The notes beneath the pieces were generated by a model. The model ran no database searches and was not told the origin of the DNA. It saw nothing but the letters and a program-made list of their open reading frames with translations. Below are positions 1-8,864 of a DNA stretch of 64,000 bases, piece by piece; position 1 is the stretch's first letter, and every line of letters begins with the position of its first letter. Made by a program: the position numbers and the translations under genes. The stretch lies in NCBI GenBank assembly GCA_963510375.1, contig CAUPES010000002.1, forward strand, positions 1-64,000, read 5' to 3'. Origin of the DNA: Fastidiosipila sp963510375. Lineage in GTDB: Bacteria; Bacillota; Clostridia; Saccharofermentanales; Fastidiosipilaceae.

Positions 1-58
1 CCAAGAGTTAAAAATAAGTGCTCTTAGTAGCGCTATTACATTATACGAGGAGGTAATT
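1..58. other. Left edge of window
   Basis: Short leader of the first gene. It ends in an AGGAGG ribosome site (48-53). No upstream gene can be assigned from these bases. Confidence 0.5.
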
Positions 59-373
59 ATGAAAAGTCTAAAGTGGTATACCATAGCTGCATGTATGTGG
101 ATATTTATATTTCCTATAACAGGAATAACTGGGTGGGCTTTTATGGTTAGTGGTCCACTTGTTATAGTTGGAAGCATCGTGAAATTTGTGTTCAAATTAT
201 TTAGAATAGACCTGTATTGGTTAACTAAACCTAGCTTTGGTTTAGGAGTTTTACCAGACCTAATTATTTCTGTAATTGTTGGATTTTTACTAACTATTAT
301 TGGGATAGGGTTATGGAGAATTACTAAGAGATTATATCAATGGTTAGTCTTAATAAAGCCTGAGAATTGTTAG
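59..373 (+). CDS. Small hydrophobic membrane protein
   Basis: Unrecognised 104-residue membrane protein. Two or three hydrophobic stretches are visible (roughly residues 6-50, broken by a short GITGW turn, and 67-87), followed by a basic tail (RITKRLYQ), which suggests a cytoplasmic C terminus. The start is fixed by AGGAGG at 48-53, five bases before the ATG. The stop at 371-373 lies eight bases before the next gene's likely ATG, so the two are probably transcribed together. Nothing in the sequence gives a function. Confidence 0.6.
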   Translation: MKSLKWYTIAACMWIFIFPITGITGWAFMVSGPLVIVGSIVKFVFKLFRIDLYWLTKPSFGLGVLPDLIISVIVGFLLTIIGIGLWRITKRLYQWLVLIKPENC

Positions 374-381
374 ATTTAATT

Positions 382-1005
382 ATGAAGAACATTTTAATTC
401 ATGGGTTGGGTCAAGATAATAAAAGTTGGGATAAGGTAAAGGAGTATTTGAGAGAATACAATTATAATGTTATTTGTCCTAATCTATTTGATTTATTAAA
501 AAATGATAGTTATGAATATAATGATCTTTATGATTTTTTTGAAAAACGAATAAATAATTGTAAAGATAAGGTAAACTTATGCGGTCTTTCTTTAGGTGGG
601 ATACTTGCTTTAGACTATGCAAAAAATCACCCTGAGGAAGTAAATTCTCTAATTTTAATAGGAGTACCATACAAAATACCTAAATTACTCTTTAGCATAC
701 AAACTTTTATTTTTAAACTTATGCCACAATCTAATTTTTTAAAATTAGGTCTTAAAAAGTATGAATTTATAAATCTGCTCAAATCAATGAAGGATTTAAA
801 GATAAATGATGAATTAGAGCAGGTAAATTGTAGGACGTTATTACTTTGTGGAAAAGAAGACAAGATCAACATTAAGAGTAGTAAACTTTTTAATGAGAAG
901 ATTAAAAATAGTGAATTCGAGATAATAAAAAATTCTGGACACGAAATAAATATTGATAATCCTAAAGACTTAGGACAGATAATAGCAGAATTTTGGACTG
1001 TGTAA
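382..1005 (+). CDS. Alpha/beta hydrolase
   Basis: Predicted cytoplasmic serine hydrolase of the alpha/beta-hydrolase fold, 207 residues. It starts with the usual beta-strand and oxyanion segment (MKNILIHGLGQ), carries the nucleophile elbow GLSLGG with Ser70, an acid in GKED (Asp160) and the catalytic His187 in SGHE, in the correct order and spacing. A TTG at 367 would add five residues (MLDLI), but the ATG at 382 matches how the family begins; neither has a clear ribosome site. The substrate is unknown; small proteins like this are usually esterases, lipases or lactonases. Eight bases separate it from the upstream membrane-protein gene. Confidence 0.8.
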   Translation: MKNILIHGLGQDNKSWDKVKEYLREYNYNVICPNLFDLLKNDSYEYNDLYDFFEKRINNCKDKVNLCGLSLGGILALDYAKNHPEEVNSLILIGVPYKIPKLLFSIQTFIFKLMPQSNFLKLGLKKYEFINLLKSMKDLKINDELEQVNCRTLLLCGKEDKINIKSSKLFNEKIKNSEFEIIKNSGHEINIDNPKDLGQIIAEFWTV

Positions 1006-1030
1006 ATAGAATAATTAAAGGTAGCCTAGG

Positions 1031-1063
1031 CGATAGAAATTAAAAATTCTATAGTCTTTTTTT
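1031..1063 (+). terminator. Weak intrinsic terminator after the hydrolase gene
   Basis: An AT-rich hairpin (ATAGAA near 1033 pairing with TTCTAT near 1047) is followed by a run of seven T. It sits 30 bases after the hydrolase stop. Confidence 0.45.
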
Positions 1064-1079
1064 ATACAAGAAAGAATAT

Positions 1080-1280
1080 ATGTATGAAAAAATTAGAAAA
1101 AATAAGACAAGAGTCCAGAGAAATAAAAGTAAAATAAACGAAACAGAAGAAAGATTAAGGCAACTAAAAAATCGAGAAAAGAAAAACCTAGTTGAAAGAT
1201 TTATAAAAGAAAATCTAACATCACAAGGATTGATAGTAGATTATGCAATTTATGATGAGAATCAAGACAAAAATGAATAA
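1080..1280 (+). CDS. Short charged coiled-coil protein (DUF3847-like?)
   Basis: A 66-residue, highly charged helical protein. Residues 1-45 are rich in K, R, E and N and look like one long coiled coil; the tail (GLIVDYAIYDEN) is more apolar. The pattern loosely resembles the small DUF3847 proteins encoded beside mobilisation and relaxase genes in Firmicutes, but no relaxase or integrase is nearby, so that link is only a guess. The ATG has a weak AAGAAAG ribosome site. It could be a leftover of a lost mobile element or not a gene at all. Confidence 0.4.
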   Translation: MYEKIRKNKTRVQRNKSKINETEERLRQLKNREKKNLVERFIKENLTSQGLIVDYAIYDENQDKNE

Positions 1281-1394
1281 TAATCTTATTATAGGTTGAA
1301 AGCTTTATTAGGCTAAAAATAGATTTTTACGAAAATTGTTACTTGTCCTAAAGCTTGCTAAGGTTCTAATTCTAATGAAAGTGATGGCAAAATT

Positions 1395-1967
1395 ATGAAA
1401 GAAAAACTCATTATTAAAAAATTAAGAGAAGATAGCAGAAATGAAATCTACACAAATAGAGGAATTAACCCAATATTCCAGCTAAATCCAAAATCAAAAA
1501 TTTTGATAATTGGGCAAGCTCCTGGGGAAAGGGTTGAAGAAACTGGTATTTTATTTAATGATAAGAGTGGGGAAAATCTTGTCAAATGGTTGGGTATATC
1601 GGAAGACGTCCTCCATAGTGAAGATTTTTCTATAATTCCAATGGATTTTTATTATCCTGGAAAGGGAAAATCGGGCGACAAGGCTCCTAGATCTTTTATT
1701 GCAAAAGAATACCATCCACTATTATTAAATGAATTGAAGGATATAAAGTTAACCATTTTGATAGGAGCCTATGCTCAAAAGTTTTATTTGAAGGATAAAT
1801 TTAAGAAAAATTTAACTGAAACAGTAAAATCTTACAAAGAATTTTTGCCAGAATATTTCCCAATAGCCCACCCAAGTCCTCTAAACAACAGGTGGATAGC
1901 AAAAAATCCTTTTTTTAGAGAAGAGGTCTTGCCTGAGTTAAAGAAAATTGTAAAAAAGCTGAGATAA
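1395..1967 (+). CDS. Uracil-DNA glycosylase family protein
   Basis: A 190-residue member of the uracil-DNA glycosylase superfamily, which removes uracil or related lesions from DNA in base excision repair. The first active-site motif is GQAPG (residues 40-44, the water-activating and uracil-binding loop) and the second is HPSPLN (159-164, the DNA-minor-groove loop with the catalytic His). The hydrophobic strand LTILIGAYAQ (119-128) between them also fits. Motif 1 is like that of the Fe-S family 4/5 enzymes, but the four cluster cysteines are absent (no Cys in the protein). It stands alone with no convincing ribosome site. The exact lesion specificity cannot be told. Confidence 0.8.
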   Translation: MKEKLIIKKLREDSRNEIYTNRGINPIFQLNPKSKILIIGQAPGERVEETGILFNDKSGENLVKWLGISEDVLHSEDFSIIPMDFYYPGKGKSGDKAPRSFIAKEYHPLLLNELKDIKLTILIGAYAQKFYLKDKFKKNLTETVKSYKEFLPEYFPIAHPSPLNNRWIAKNPFFREEVLPELKKIVKKLR

Positions 1968-2106
1968 ATTGTGTTTGTAAGAATATATTGTTAGGCCTTG
2001 GAAATAAATGAGAGTTGGAGAAGTACCAAAAAATCGACTTTTCAAAAGTGAAAGTAGAGCCGTTATTTGAAGATTCTTAAAAAGTGAATTGAAAATTAAA
2101 AAAGTA

Positions 2107-2135
2107 TTGAAAAATCAATTTTTTAGCCATAATAT
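2107..2135 (+). promoter_or_regulatory. Promoter of the DUF3137-lemA pair
   Basis: TTGAAA at 2107-2112 and TAATAT at 2130-2135 with a 17-base spacer lie 35 bases before the ATG at 2171. Confidence 0.45.
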
Positions 2136-2170
2136 ACAAATAAAAGAAGATGGTTTAATAAGGGCATGGT

Positions 2171-3124
2171 ATGGTAAAAGAATATAAAAATGATTTTATG
2201 AATCCTGAAATTCTTAAAAGAATTGAACAGGTTGAAAAGACATCTAAAGTACAGGAAGGATTAAATGAAATAAGAAGAGGTATACATAGAAAAACTTCAA
2301 ATTTCTTTAATCCAAAATATATAGTAATGTTTTTATTTTCATTATTAGCTTTACAATTTAGTTATTACTTATTTGTAATATTTTTAATTGTTTGTTTTTC
2401 AACATTTGGGAAAAATGAAGAAGAAACTGTCGATATTGATAATCCTTATGAAAACAATGTTATATTGCCTATTTTGCAGGAAATATTCCCAGGTACAAGT
2501 TTAAATTATTCCGAAGGAATTGATGAGGACGTCTTTATTAAACTTATTCCTAAATCTGAAAAATATTACTCGGATTGTCATATTATATTTGCAGATGAAT
2601 TTAAGACTGAATTTTCTAATATGAGTGCATACCACTACAGAAGTAGCAAAAAGTCGGGATATATATCGATCAATGATTTTTATGGTCAGGTTATGTTAAT
2701 CAGGCAAAAGACGAATATAAGGGGTCATATAAGGATAGTTCCATTGATAAATAGTAATAGTGAAAATGATGAAACTTACATGGCTTATGGAATTAAAATG
2801 TCAGATGAAACAGAAATTAAGACAGAATCAATTTATTTTAATGAATCATATTCTATATTTTCAACAGATCAATTTTATCCAAAATTAATTTTAGATCCAA
2901 TCACGATTGAAATCTTAAATGATTGGAGCAAAAAGATAAAAGTTTGTGTGTATATTGATGAGAACTATATTGCAGTAGGTTTTGATTCACGTAGAAGAAT
3001 GTTTTCCATGCCAACTACAAGCAATGAAACTGCAAATTTATCTCTTGGAAGTGAATATGAAAAGGTTAGAAAAAATTTAGGGGATTTTTATAATTTTATT
3101 AATATAATTAGAGAAAAAATATAA
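2171..3124 (+). CDS. DUF3137-like membrane protein
   Basis: A 317-residue protein with one hydrophobic hairpin at about residues 48-76 (YIVMFLFSLLAL... FLIVCF) and a long C-terminal soluble part. The segment starting NNVILPILQEIFPG, the FADEF and FYGQVMLI strands and the later NDWSKKIKVC strand fit the DUF3137 pattern, whose proteins are often encoded beside LemA. The lemA-type gene follows after 22 bases, and a promoter is visible upstream. The molecular role of DUF3137 is not established; a membrane-anchored accessory protein working with LemA is an inference from the pairing. The ribosome site is weak (AAGGG). Confidence 0.6.
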   Translation: MVKEYKNDFMNPEILKRIEQVEKTSKVQEGLNEIRRGIHRKTSNFFNPKYIVMFLFSLLALQFSYYLFVIFLIVCFSTFGKNEEETVDIDNPYENNVILPILQEIFPGTSLNYSEGIDEDVFIKLIPKSEKYYSDCHIIFADEFKTEFSNMSAYHYRSSKKSGYISINDFYGQVMLIRQKTNIRGHIRIVPLINSNSENDETYMAYGIKMSDETEIKTESIYFNESYSIFSTDQFYPKLILDPITIEILNDWSKKIKVCVYIDENYIAVGFDSRRRMFSMPTTSNETANLSLGSEYEKVRKNLGDFYNFINIIREKI

Positions 3125-3146
3125 AGAAAAATATAGAGGAGTAAGT

Positions 3147-3788
3147 ATGAATAAATATTTTACCTTTGTATTATTATTACTCTGGATAGTAATAGTTTTC
3201 GCAGTAATGGAGGGAGTTTCAATGGATAAATATATAAGTGTAAAACACTTACTAATGCTTTTACCAATAATATTGCTAATTATGTTAGTAGTATTTTTTA
3301 TAAAAAAATCAAATAAATTAAAAAGATATCAAATAATAATAGATGAATCAAAGAAAAATGTTGATATAGCACTTGCAAAAAGATACGATACAATTTTGCA
3401 AATGTTGAAGATAGCAAAATCATATGCTGCTTATGAAAAAACTACATTCATTGATTTAGTTAAGCTAAGGGGAAGTGCTAGTGTCAGCGATTTTAATAAA
3501 ACAATCAATGACCAAGACAAAGTTATAGGTAAGATTTACGCTTTAGCAGAGGCTTATCCAGAATTAAGGTCTTCAGAAGAATTCTTAAATCTACAAAATC
3601 AAATAGATGATGAAAATGAGCAATTAGCTGCAGCAAAAAGAATAGTTAATAGCAATATAAGTTTATTTAATCAGGAAATTGTTGTTTTCCCAACATCAAT
3701 TGTTGCAAAAATAAACGGATTAAAAAGAATAGAATTTATGAAGGAAGATAATATCGATATTAAGAAAAATATAGATAATTTAGATTAA
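3147..3788 (+). CDS. LemA family membrane protein
   Basis: A 213-residue protein with two N-terminal hydrophobic helices (about residues 5-20 and 30-52) followed by a long cytoplasmic or extracellular helical bundle. The bundle has the LemA-type order: a pairing helix with AKRYDTILQMLKIAKSYA, then KTTFIDLVKLRG, then AYPELRSSEEFLNLQNQIDD, then NSNISLFNQEI. Usual LemA proteins have one N-terminal helix, so two is slightly atypical. Start supported by GAGGAG ten bases upstream. It follows the DUF3137 gene and likely shares its promoter. LemA function is poorly defined (membrane remodelling and surface roles have been proposed). Confidence 0.75.
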   Translation: MNKYFTFVLLLLWIVIVFAVMEGVSMDKYISVKHLLMLLPIILLIMLVVFFIKKSNKLKRYQIIIDESKKNVDIALAKRYDTILQMLKIAKSYAAYEKTTFIDLVKLRGSASVSDFNKTINDQDKVIGKIYALAEAYPELRSSEEFLNLQNQIDDENEQLAAAKRIVNSNISLFNQEIVVFPTSIVAKINGLKRIEFMKEDNIDIKKNIDNLD

Positions 3789-3811
3789 GATAGTGATTTA
3801 TATTGAATTTC

Positions 3812-3846
3812 TATGATTTTAGTATTAAAATCATAAAAATTTTTAT
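3812..3846 (+). terminator. AT-rich terminator after lemA-like gene
   Basis: TATGATTTTA (3812-3821) pairs perfectly with TAAAATCATA (3826-3835) around a four-base loop, followed by AAAATTTTT. Confidence 0.5.
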
Positions 3847-3872
3847 AATCAAATTTTAGTAAAAGTGGGTAA

Positions 3873-6800
3873 ATGATGATGAGAGAAATAAAACATATGG
3901 AAAAGACAAAGAAATTTAGTGCATTGATTTTAGCTTGTGCAATTTTATTATCTTTATTTCAGGTAACAGATGTATTGGCGCAAAATAAGACAGTTGTTAA
4001 TGCAAGGGTTTATTATAAGGGTGAAAAACCAGAAAAGTTAGTAAATGAAATTGATAGAGGTCCTTGGCTAGATCCAAAAGAGGTCGAATATCCTACTGCA
4101 GATTATCAGGAAAAAGAATTAGATAATGGTGTTAAGTATTTTGACTTTACATATGCAGTTGATAATCTGAGAGCTGGTAGAGCTTATAAACCTGATTTTT
4201 CTGATGATTCAGGAAATGGATATGAAGTTACTTCAGGAATGGTAACTCAAAATGATTCTGGTCAACAAACTGTAAATGTAATAATTAAGCGAAAAGGCAC
4301 TGCTTTCTTACAATTTGTAGATCAAAGTGATGCTAAAGTTCCTCTGAAAGTTAATTATGATGATGAGATATATATTAAGAATATTAAATTTGATGCAGAT
4401 ACTGAAGGTGGCAATTCTTTGTTCTACTATGAGTTTCCAGAAATTAATGATGATGGTTCAATCAAGTCAAATTTATTTAACCCTGAAATACTTTTGCAGG
4501 AAATAATTAGTACTGCAAATGGTGAAAAAGCAATTATAAAAAAGGTTGAGAAGATAGATGAAGAACATAGTTATAAAATTACTTTAGACAAAATAAAATA
4601 TAAAACCATTAAATTGAATTTAACTATAGCATCAGAGTTACCATTGAAATTTAGAGATGGCACAGCTGATGTAACAATTGATTTTAGCGGCGAAAAGACT
4701 AAACATAGACTTGCTTTTAATAATGCAGAGGTTAAAAAAGTAGGTTCGGAAAATATAATTAGCAAAGAACTAACCATTACGGTTCCTGAAATATCGGGTA
4801 ATAATTCTTCAAAAGTTAAACTGGAGAATTTACCTGGATTGTTGAGTACCAATAATTATGGTATTGCTTCACAGAGTTTCGATTCAGAATCTAATGTCTT
4901 AAAAGTTAATTTGGGTAGAAAATTAGCTGTAGGGGTATTTAAGCTCCCTGATATGGAGATTGATCAAACTACTACGAACTTTAACTTTCTTGATTTTGCT
5001 GAGAAGAATCAAGTTAAAGGTATTACATTAGGGTTATTCGATAAGAATGGTAATTTAATAGCTAGTAGTAAGTCATCTTTGACAGGAGAGGTCTTTGATA
5101 TTGGTATCGCACCAGGAGAGTATACTATTAAGATAATTAAAGCTCCTGAAAATTTAAAGAAAGATTATGAAATTGATCAAGAACATAAATTAGTTATAGA
5201 TAAAGACGGATATACATACTTGGATCCAAAATATGATGAGTCAGGTAAAATTATTTGGGGAGGTCCGAACGGTGTAGTCGATAAAGACAATTCAGGCAAA
5301 GTTGACATGAACATTGTGGGATATAAAACTCCATTGAAATTTATTATTCCACATAAAGTTAAAACAGAAAAATATATTGTTGAAAAGAATGAAGGACAGG
5401 TTGCTCAAGGAGTATTTAGTAAAGATGGAGAAACCTTAGTCAAGACTACTACGGTTAATCCTAATCAAGAAATAGAGTTTGAAATTCAACAAATAATTCA
5501 TCCTGATTATAAAGCAAGATTTATTAATAAATATAAAAATGGAACGGTTACGTTTGCGGTAAGTTCTAACTTAAAATTAGAATTGAAAGATATTATTGAT
5601 AAAGATAGGTTGGAATTTATTGCAAATTCTTTGACTGTTGAAGAAATAATCAATGGACAGAGACAAGAAGTAAAAGATATAAATGTTGAATTCGATGCAG
5701 CTACAAATACTTTAAATTTAATAGATAAAACAGAAGTTGTTGAATATAACCTGGATCTTAACGATAAAACAAAACTTAAACCTAAACGATTAATAGCAAT
5801 AAGGTTTAAGACAAAAGTTAAAGATATAGATGATTTTAATACATGGATTAAAGACTTTAAAAATTCAGCTGTAAGTCGTAAAGATGAAAGTACAGTAGAT
5901 CTTATCCCTAACTTGAAATTTAAACTTAAGAAGTCATGGCTAGGTGACCACAATTACCAAAAAGATTTTACCGTTGAAGCTTTTATAAACTCTTTGAAAT
6001 TGAGAGTGCTTAACAAAAAAGATGGTAATGAAATTGCAGTTAAGAATCTAAGAGAATATCTTGATGCAAAAGAGATTGCTAAACTTGATTTTAATAATAA
6101 ATCATGGGAATTGAATTTCTCTCTTCCTAAATATGATAAGGCAAGTCTGAGTTTAGGTAAAAGTCAATGGAAAGAATTAGATTATGAAGTTGTTGAGGAG
6201 TTACCAGAAGGATTGGCAAATAAGTACTTGTCAGAAAACCCAATAAAGGCAGACGATAAGTTCAGTTTCAACTTGAATAATGCTCCAAAAGCTCAACTAA
6301 TTAATCTTGAATTGGATAAAGTTTGGGAAAATGTAGAGAATAGTGAAGATTACCTAGCAGTATTTAAGCTATATCAACTTAATCAACAAGATGAAATAAT
6401 AAATGCGTTTGAGTTTTCAAAGAATAAACTTGAATTAATTGATAAAAATGGAGATAAATATTCTTTCTTAACTTATGAGTTAATTGATGGAGTGATAAAG
6501 GAAGTTCAAATTACACCGAATGTTGAGTGTGATGGAGAACACTATCTGATAAGGAATTTACCAAAATATGATAAAAAAGGTGAAGCTTATAAATATAAAG
6601 TAAGTGAAAGTAAAATAATTCATGATTCTAAAGATGTTAGTGATATGTTTGACACAAGTTATAGTGGAACTTACGATATAGATAAAGGTTCAGTTTTTAA
6701 GGTGGAAATAAAGAATGTGAAGAAGCCTGAGATTACAACAACAACTACTACAGAGACCACTACAACGACTACTTCCACAGAAACTACCACTACAACTACT

Positions 6801-7211
6801 ACGGGAACAACCACCACAGTAGTAGAAACAACTCCTACAACAACTACTACAACAACTACTACAACAACTACTACAACAACTACTACAACTACTACTGTGC
6901 CAAGCACAACCACAGTAGTAACTGAAACTACGACAGAAGCAACTACTGCTACTACTTCGACGACATCAACTACCGTTTCAACGACAGTACCGAGTGAAAC
7001 TACAGAAGATACAAGAAGTACATCAACTGAAATAGAATCTTCTACAACAATACATGAGAGTAAATCAACCTCGACTCCGAGAACGCCATCGAAGACGGGA
7101 GAAAAAGTAAATAACTCTTACTTTGTTGGTTTGCTTTTTATCTCAATAGCAACATTAATTTTTGGGATTATGAAACGTAGTAAAGAAAATGCTGAGCAAG
7201 GAGAAGATTAG
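3873..7211 (+). CDS. Large secreted Thr-rich cell-wall-anchored surface protein
   Basis: An 1112-residue exported protein. It has a signal peptide (basic start, hydrophobic ALILACAILLSLF, cleavage near VLA-Q), a long beta-rich body, a SpaA/prealbumin-like module near residues 370-430 (GLFDKNGNLIASS then IAPGEYTIKIIKAPE), a CnaB-like module near 810-945 (LDKVWENVENSED), a Thr-rich stalk at about 955-1050, and a sorting signal: PSKTG (1072-1076), hydrophobic helix, basic tail. The sorting motif deviates from LPXTG at its first two positions. A start at the ATG of 3897 is equally likely because neither ATG has a good ribosome site. Probably an adhesin or structural surface protein; no sortase gene lies in the window. 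Confidence 0.85.
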   Translation: MMMREIKHMEKTKKFSALILACAILLSLFQVTDVLAQNKTVVNARVYYKGEKPEKLVNEIDRGPWLDPKEVEYPTADYQEKELDNGVKYFDFTYAVDNLRAGRAYKPDFSDDSGNGYEVTSGMVTQNDSGQQTVNVIIKRKGTAFLQFVDQSDAKVPLKVNYDDEIYIKNIKFDADTEGGNSLFYYEFPEINDDGSIKSNLFNPEILLQEIISTANGEKAIIKKVEKIDEEHSYKITLDKIKYKTIKLNLTIASELPLKFRDGTADVTIDFSGEKTKHRLAFNNAEVKKVGSENIISKELTITVPEISGNNSSKVKLENLPGLLSTNNYGIASQSFDSESNVLKVNLGRKLAVGVFKLPDMEIDQTTTNFNFLDFAEKNQVKGITLGLFDKNGNLIASSKSSLTGEVFDIGIAPGEYTIKIIKAPENLKKDYEIDQEHKLVIDKDGYTYLDPKYDESGKIIWGGPNGVVDKDNSGKVDMNIVGYKTPLKFIIPHKVKTEKYIVEKNEGQVAQGVFSKDGETLVKTTTVNPNQEIEFEIQQIIHPDYKARFINKYKNGTVTFAVSSNLKLELKDIIDKDRLEFIANSLTVEEIINGQRQEVKDINVEFDAATNTLNLIDKTEVVEYNLDLNDKTKLKPKRLIAIRFKTKVKDIDDFNTWIKDFKNSAVSRKDESTVDLIPNLKFKLKKSWLGDHNYQKDFTVEAFINSLKLRVLNKKDGNEIAVKNLREYLDAKEIAKLDFNNKSWELNFSLPKYDKASLSLGKSQWKELDYEVVEELPEGLANKYLSENPIKADDKFSFNLNNAPKAQLINLELDKVWENVENSEDYLAVFKLYQLNQQDEIINAFEFSKNKLELIDKNGDKYSFLTYELIDGVIKEVQITPNVECDGEHYLIRNLPKYDKKGEAYKYKVSESKIIHDSKDVSDMFDTSYSGTYDIDKGSVFKVEIKNVKKPEITTTTTTETTTTTTSTETTTTTTTGTTTTVVETTPTTTTTTTTTTTTTTTTTTTTVPSTTTVVTETTTEATTATTSTTSTTVSTTVPSETTEDTRSTSTEIESSTTIHESKSTSTPRTPSKTGEKVNNSYFVGLLFISIATLIFGIMKRSKENAEQGED

Positions 7212-7250
7212 ACGAATACGTTGCTAACCAGATAGCAAGAATTTAAAGCT

Positions 7251-7290
7251 CAATAAAGTTTAATAAAGTTAAATATAATTTAATAAAGTT
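7251..7290. repeat. 10-bp tandem direct repeats
   Basis: The unit YAATAAAGTT occurs at 7251, 7261 and 7281; the 7271 slot (AAATATAATT) is a decayed copy. All copies fall on the same face of the helix. They lie between the surface-protein stop and a bidirectional terminator. Confidence 0.6.
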
Positions 7291-7328
7291 TAGACATACA
7301 AGTGAAAGTTTGTTTGAGCTTTACTCCT

Positions 7329-7370
7329 AAGGGATGACAGTTATGTAAGACATCTGTCGTCCCTTATTTA
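7329..7370. terminator. Bidirectional terminator between convergent genes
   Basis: GGGATGACAG (7331-7340) pairs with CTGTCGTCCC (7354-7363) with one G-U pair and a 13-base loop, flanked by A- and T-rich tails. It separates the plus-strand surface protein from the minus-strand kinase gene. Confidence 0.7.
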
Positions 7371-7443
7371 TTTGTCCTAGGAGTGCGTTTGATTTTACTA
7401 CCTATCATTTAATAAATGCAATTAATTCTACTAATAATATTTT

Positions 7444-8763
7444 TTATTTAATAGCAGCTGAATAAGGCAGAAGAATTTTAACGGTGAAAATGTTCTTATC
7501 ATTAGAAAATTTCATTATACCTTCATATTTTTCAACGATATTTTCTACATTCTGTAGTCCGATACCAGAGCTGCGATTTTGACGTTTAGAACTGAGGAAG
7601 GTTCCATCACGCTTGGCAATTTTACCGTTGAAAGAGTTTGAAATCTGAATGTATAGAAATTGTTTACGTTGATGGATTTTTATATCTACTTCCTTTTTTA
7701 CAGTATTATTTTGGATTCTGTTGCAAGCTTCTTGAGCATTGCTAAGTAAGTTGCTCAAAAGAATAGATAGCTCGATATCATCAAAAGGCTGGTTTTCTGC
7801 GAGCATGGTTGAAATCTTAACTTTTATTCCATCAGCTTCCATTGTAGCTTTGTTTTGTTGCAAAATACTATCTATAACATAATTTTTAGTCAGGACAATA
7901 TTTGTTTTGACTATTGGGCTATCTATTAATTTTGATATATATTCGCTTGCAGCATCTTGTTTATCATTGTTGCAAAGAAAATAGATATTTTGTAAGTGTT
8001 TTTTTATATCGTGATGGAACTTTTGAGCTTCTTCTTCACGACTGAGAAATTTGGCTGTGTAATTTTTCTCTACTTCCAACAAATGGTTAGCCATTTGCGA
8101 AACTTCCATCGTATCTCTAATTATGTGATATTTATCTAGGTAGAAAAATGCTACTAGTGATATAGATGTAAAGAATACAGAGTTGAAATAGTAGAATAAT
8201 CTGAAATTATTACTTATAGTTTCTAAGAATAGGGCATAGCAGGCAATACAAACTATAATCATAATATGAACACTTGAAGAAATTAATTCATAAGCTGTGT
8301 TGTAGCCTTTGATTCTTAATTTCCTGAGAAAAAGCAAGAAGTTGTTCATTACTAGAAATGAAAGGCAAGCAATGATTTGTGTGCTAGGAGATAATAATGG
8401 TAATAGAGTACCGCTGTTGTTGCTATTTACGATTGTGCTATGAATACCTGCAGCGAAGAAACGGCAGGCATATTCAAGCAAAATTAAAATATTGATTGTG
8501 TGCAATTTATAACGTAATTGTTCTTCATAAAAAATATGAGCAATGAGCAAAGATATTATATATGTCGGCAATATTGATGACAAAAGCTTTGCTTGAAAAA
8601 AGTATGTTGAAAATTGAAAGGTGAAAAATATTAGTATGAAGAGTGGGTAAAGTTTAATAGTAGAAGCTTTCTTGTATAAAAAAGTGTCTAAAAAGTTTAT
8701 AAATATATAAGTTTCGAGTGCAGAAACTACTATGTATATAAGTATGTTTATAGTGTTAGGCAT
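7444..8763 (-). CDS. AgrC-like sensor histidine kinase (GHKL type)
   Basis: A 439-residue membrane sensor kinase. Six or seven hydrophobic segments fill residues 5-210, with no large extracellular domain, as in peptide-pheromone receptors (AgrC/ComD, HPK10 type). The cytoplasmic part has the phosphoacceptor box FHHDIKKHL (249-257), the N box LLSNLLSNAQEA (335-346) and the glycine box SSGIGLQNVENI (about 394-405). It lies downstream of the LytTR regulator gene on the same strand, 101 bases apart, with its own GGAGA ribosome site. It probably phosphorylates that regulator in response to an extracellular peptide; no agrB or agrD-like gene is visible near it. Confidence 0.88.
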   Translation of the reverse strand: MPNTINILIYIVVSALETYIFINFLDTFLYKKASTIKLYPLFILIFFTFQFSTYFFQAKLLSSILPTYIISLLIAHIFYEEQLRYKLHTINILILLEYACRFFAAGIHSTIVNSNNSGTLLPLLSPSTQIIACLSFLVMNNFLLFLRKLRIKGYNTAYELISSSVHIMIIVCIACYALFLETISNNFRLFYYFNSVFFTSISLVAFFYLDKYHIIRDTMEVSQMANHLLEVEKNYTAKFLSREEEAQKFHHDIKKHLQNIYFLCNNDKQDAASEYISKLIDSPIVKTNIVLTKNYVIDSILQQNKATMEADGIKVKISTMLAENQPFDDIELSILLSNLLSNAQEACNRIQNNTVKKEVDIKIHQRKQFLYIQISNSFNGKIAKRDGTFLSSKRQNRSSGIGLQNVENIVEKYEGIMKFSNDKNIFTVKILLPYSAAIK

Positions 8764-8864
8764 AATGATCTCCAGTTATTAGTTGTTTTTTCAGTAATTA
8801 GTTATTTATATATTGATAATAGAGAATATATAAGTCATCATAGAAATATAATTTCAAAGCCAAG

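Noticed and set aside
6671..6913. Valine-rich open frame on the minus strand
   Set aside because: It is the antisense of the Thr-codon stalk of the surface protein; poly-Val comes from reading ACN repeats backwards.
8764..8864. Pheromone peptide gene between regulator and kinase
   Set aside because: The only frame there is about 11 codons (MMTYIFSIINI) with no ribosome site; not enough to support a gene.
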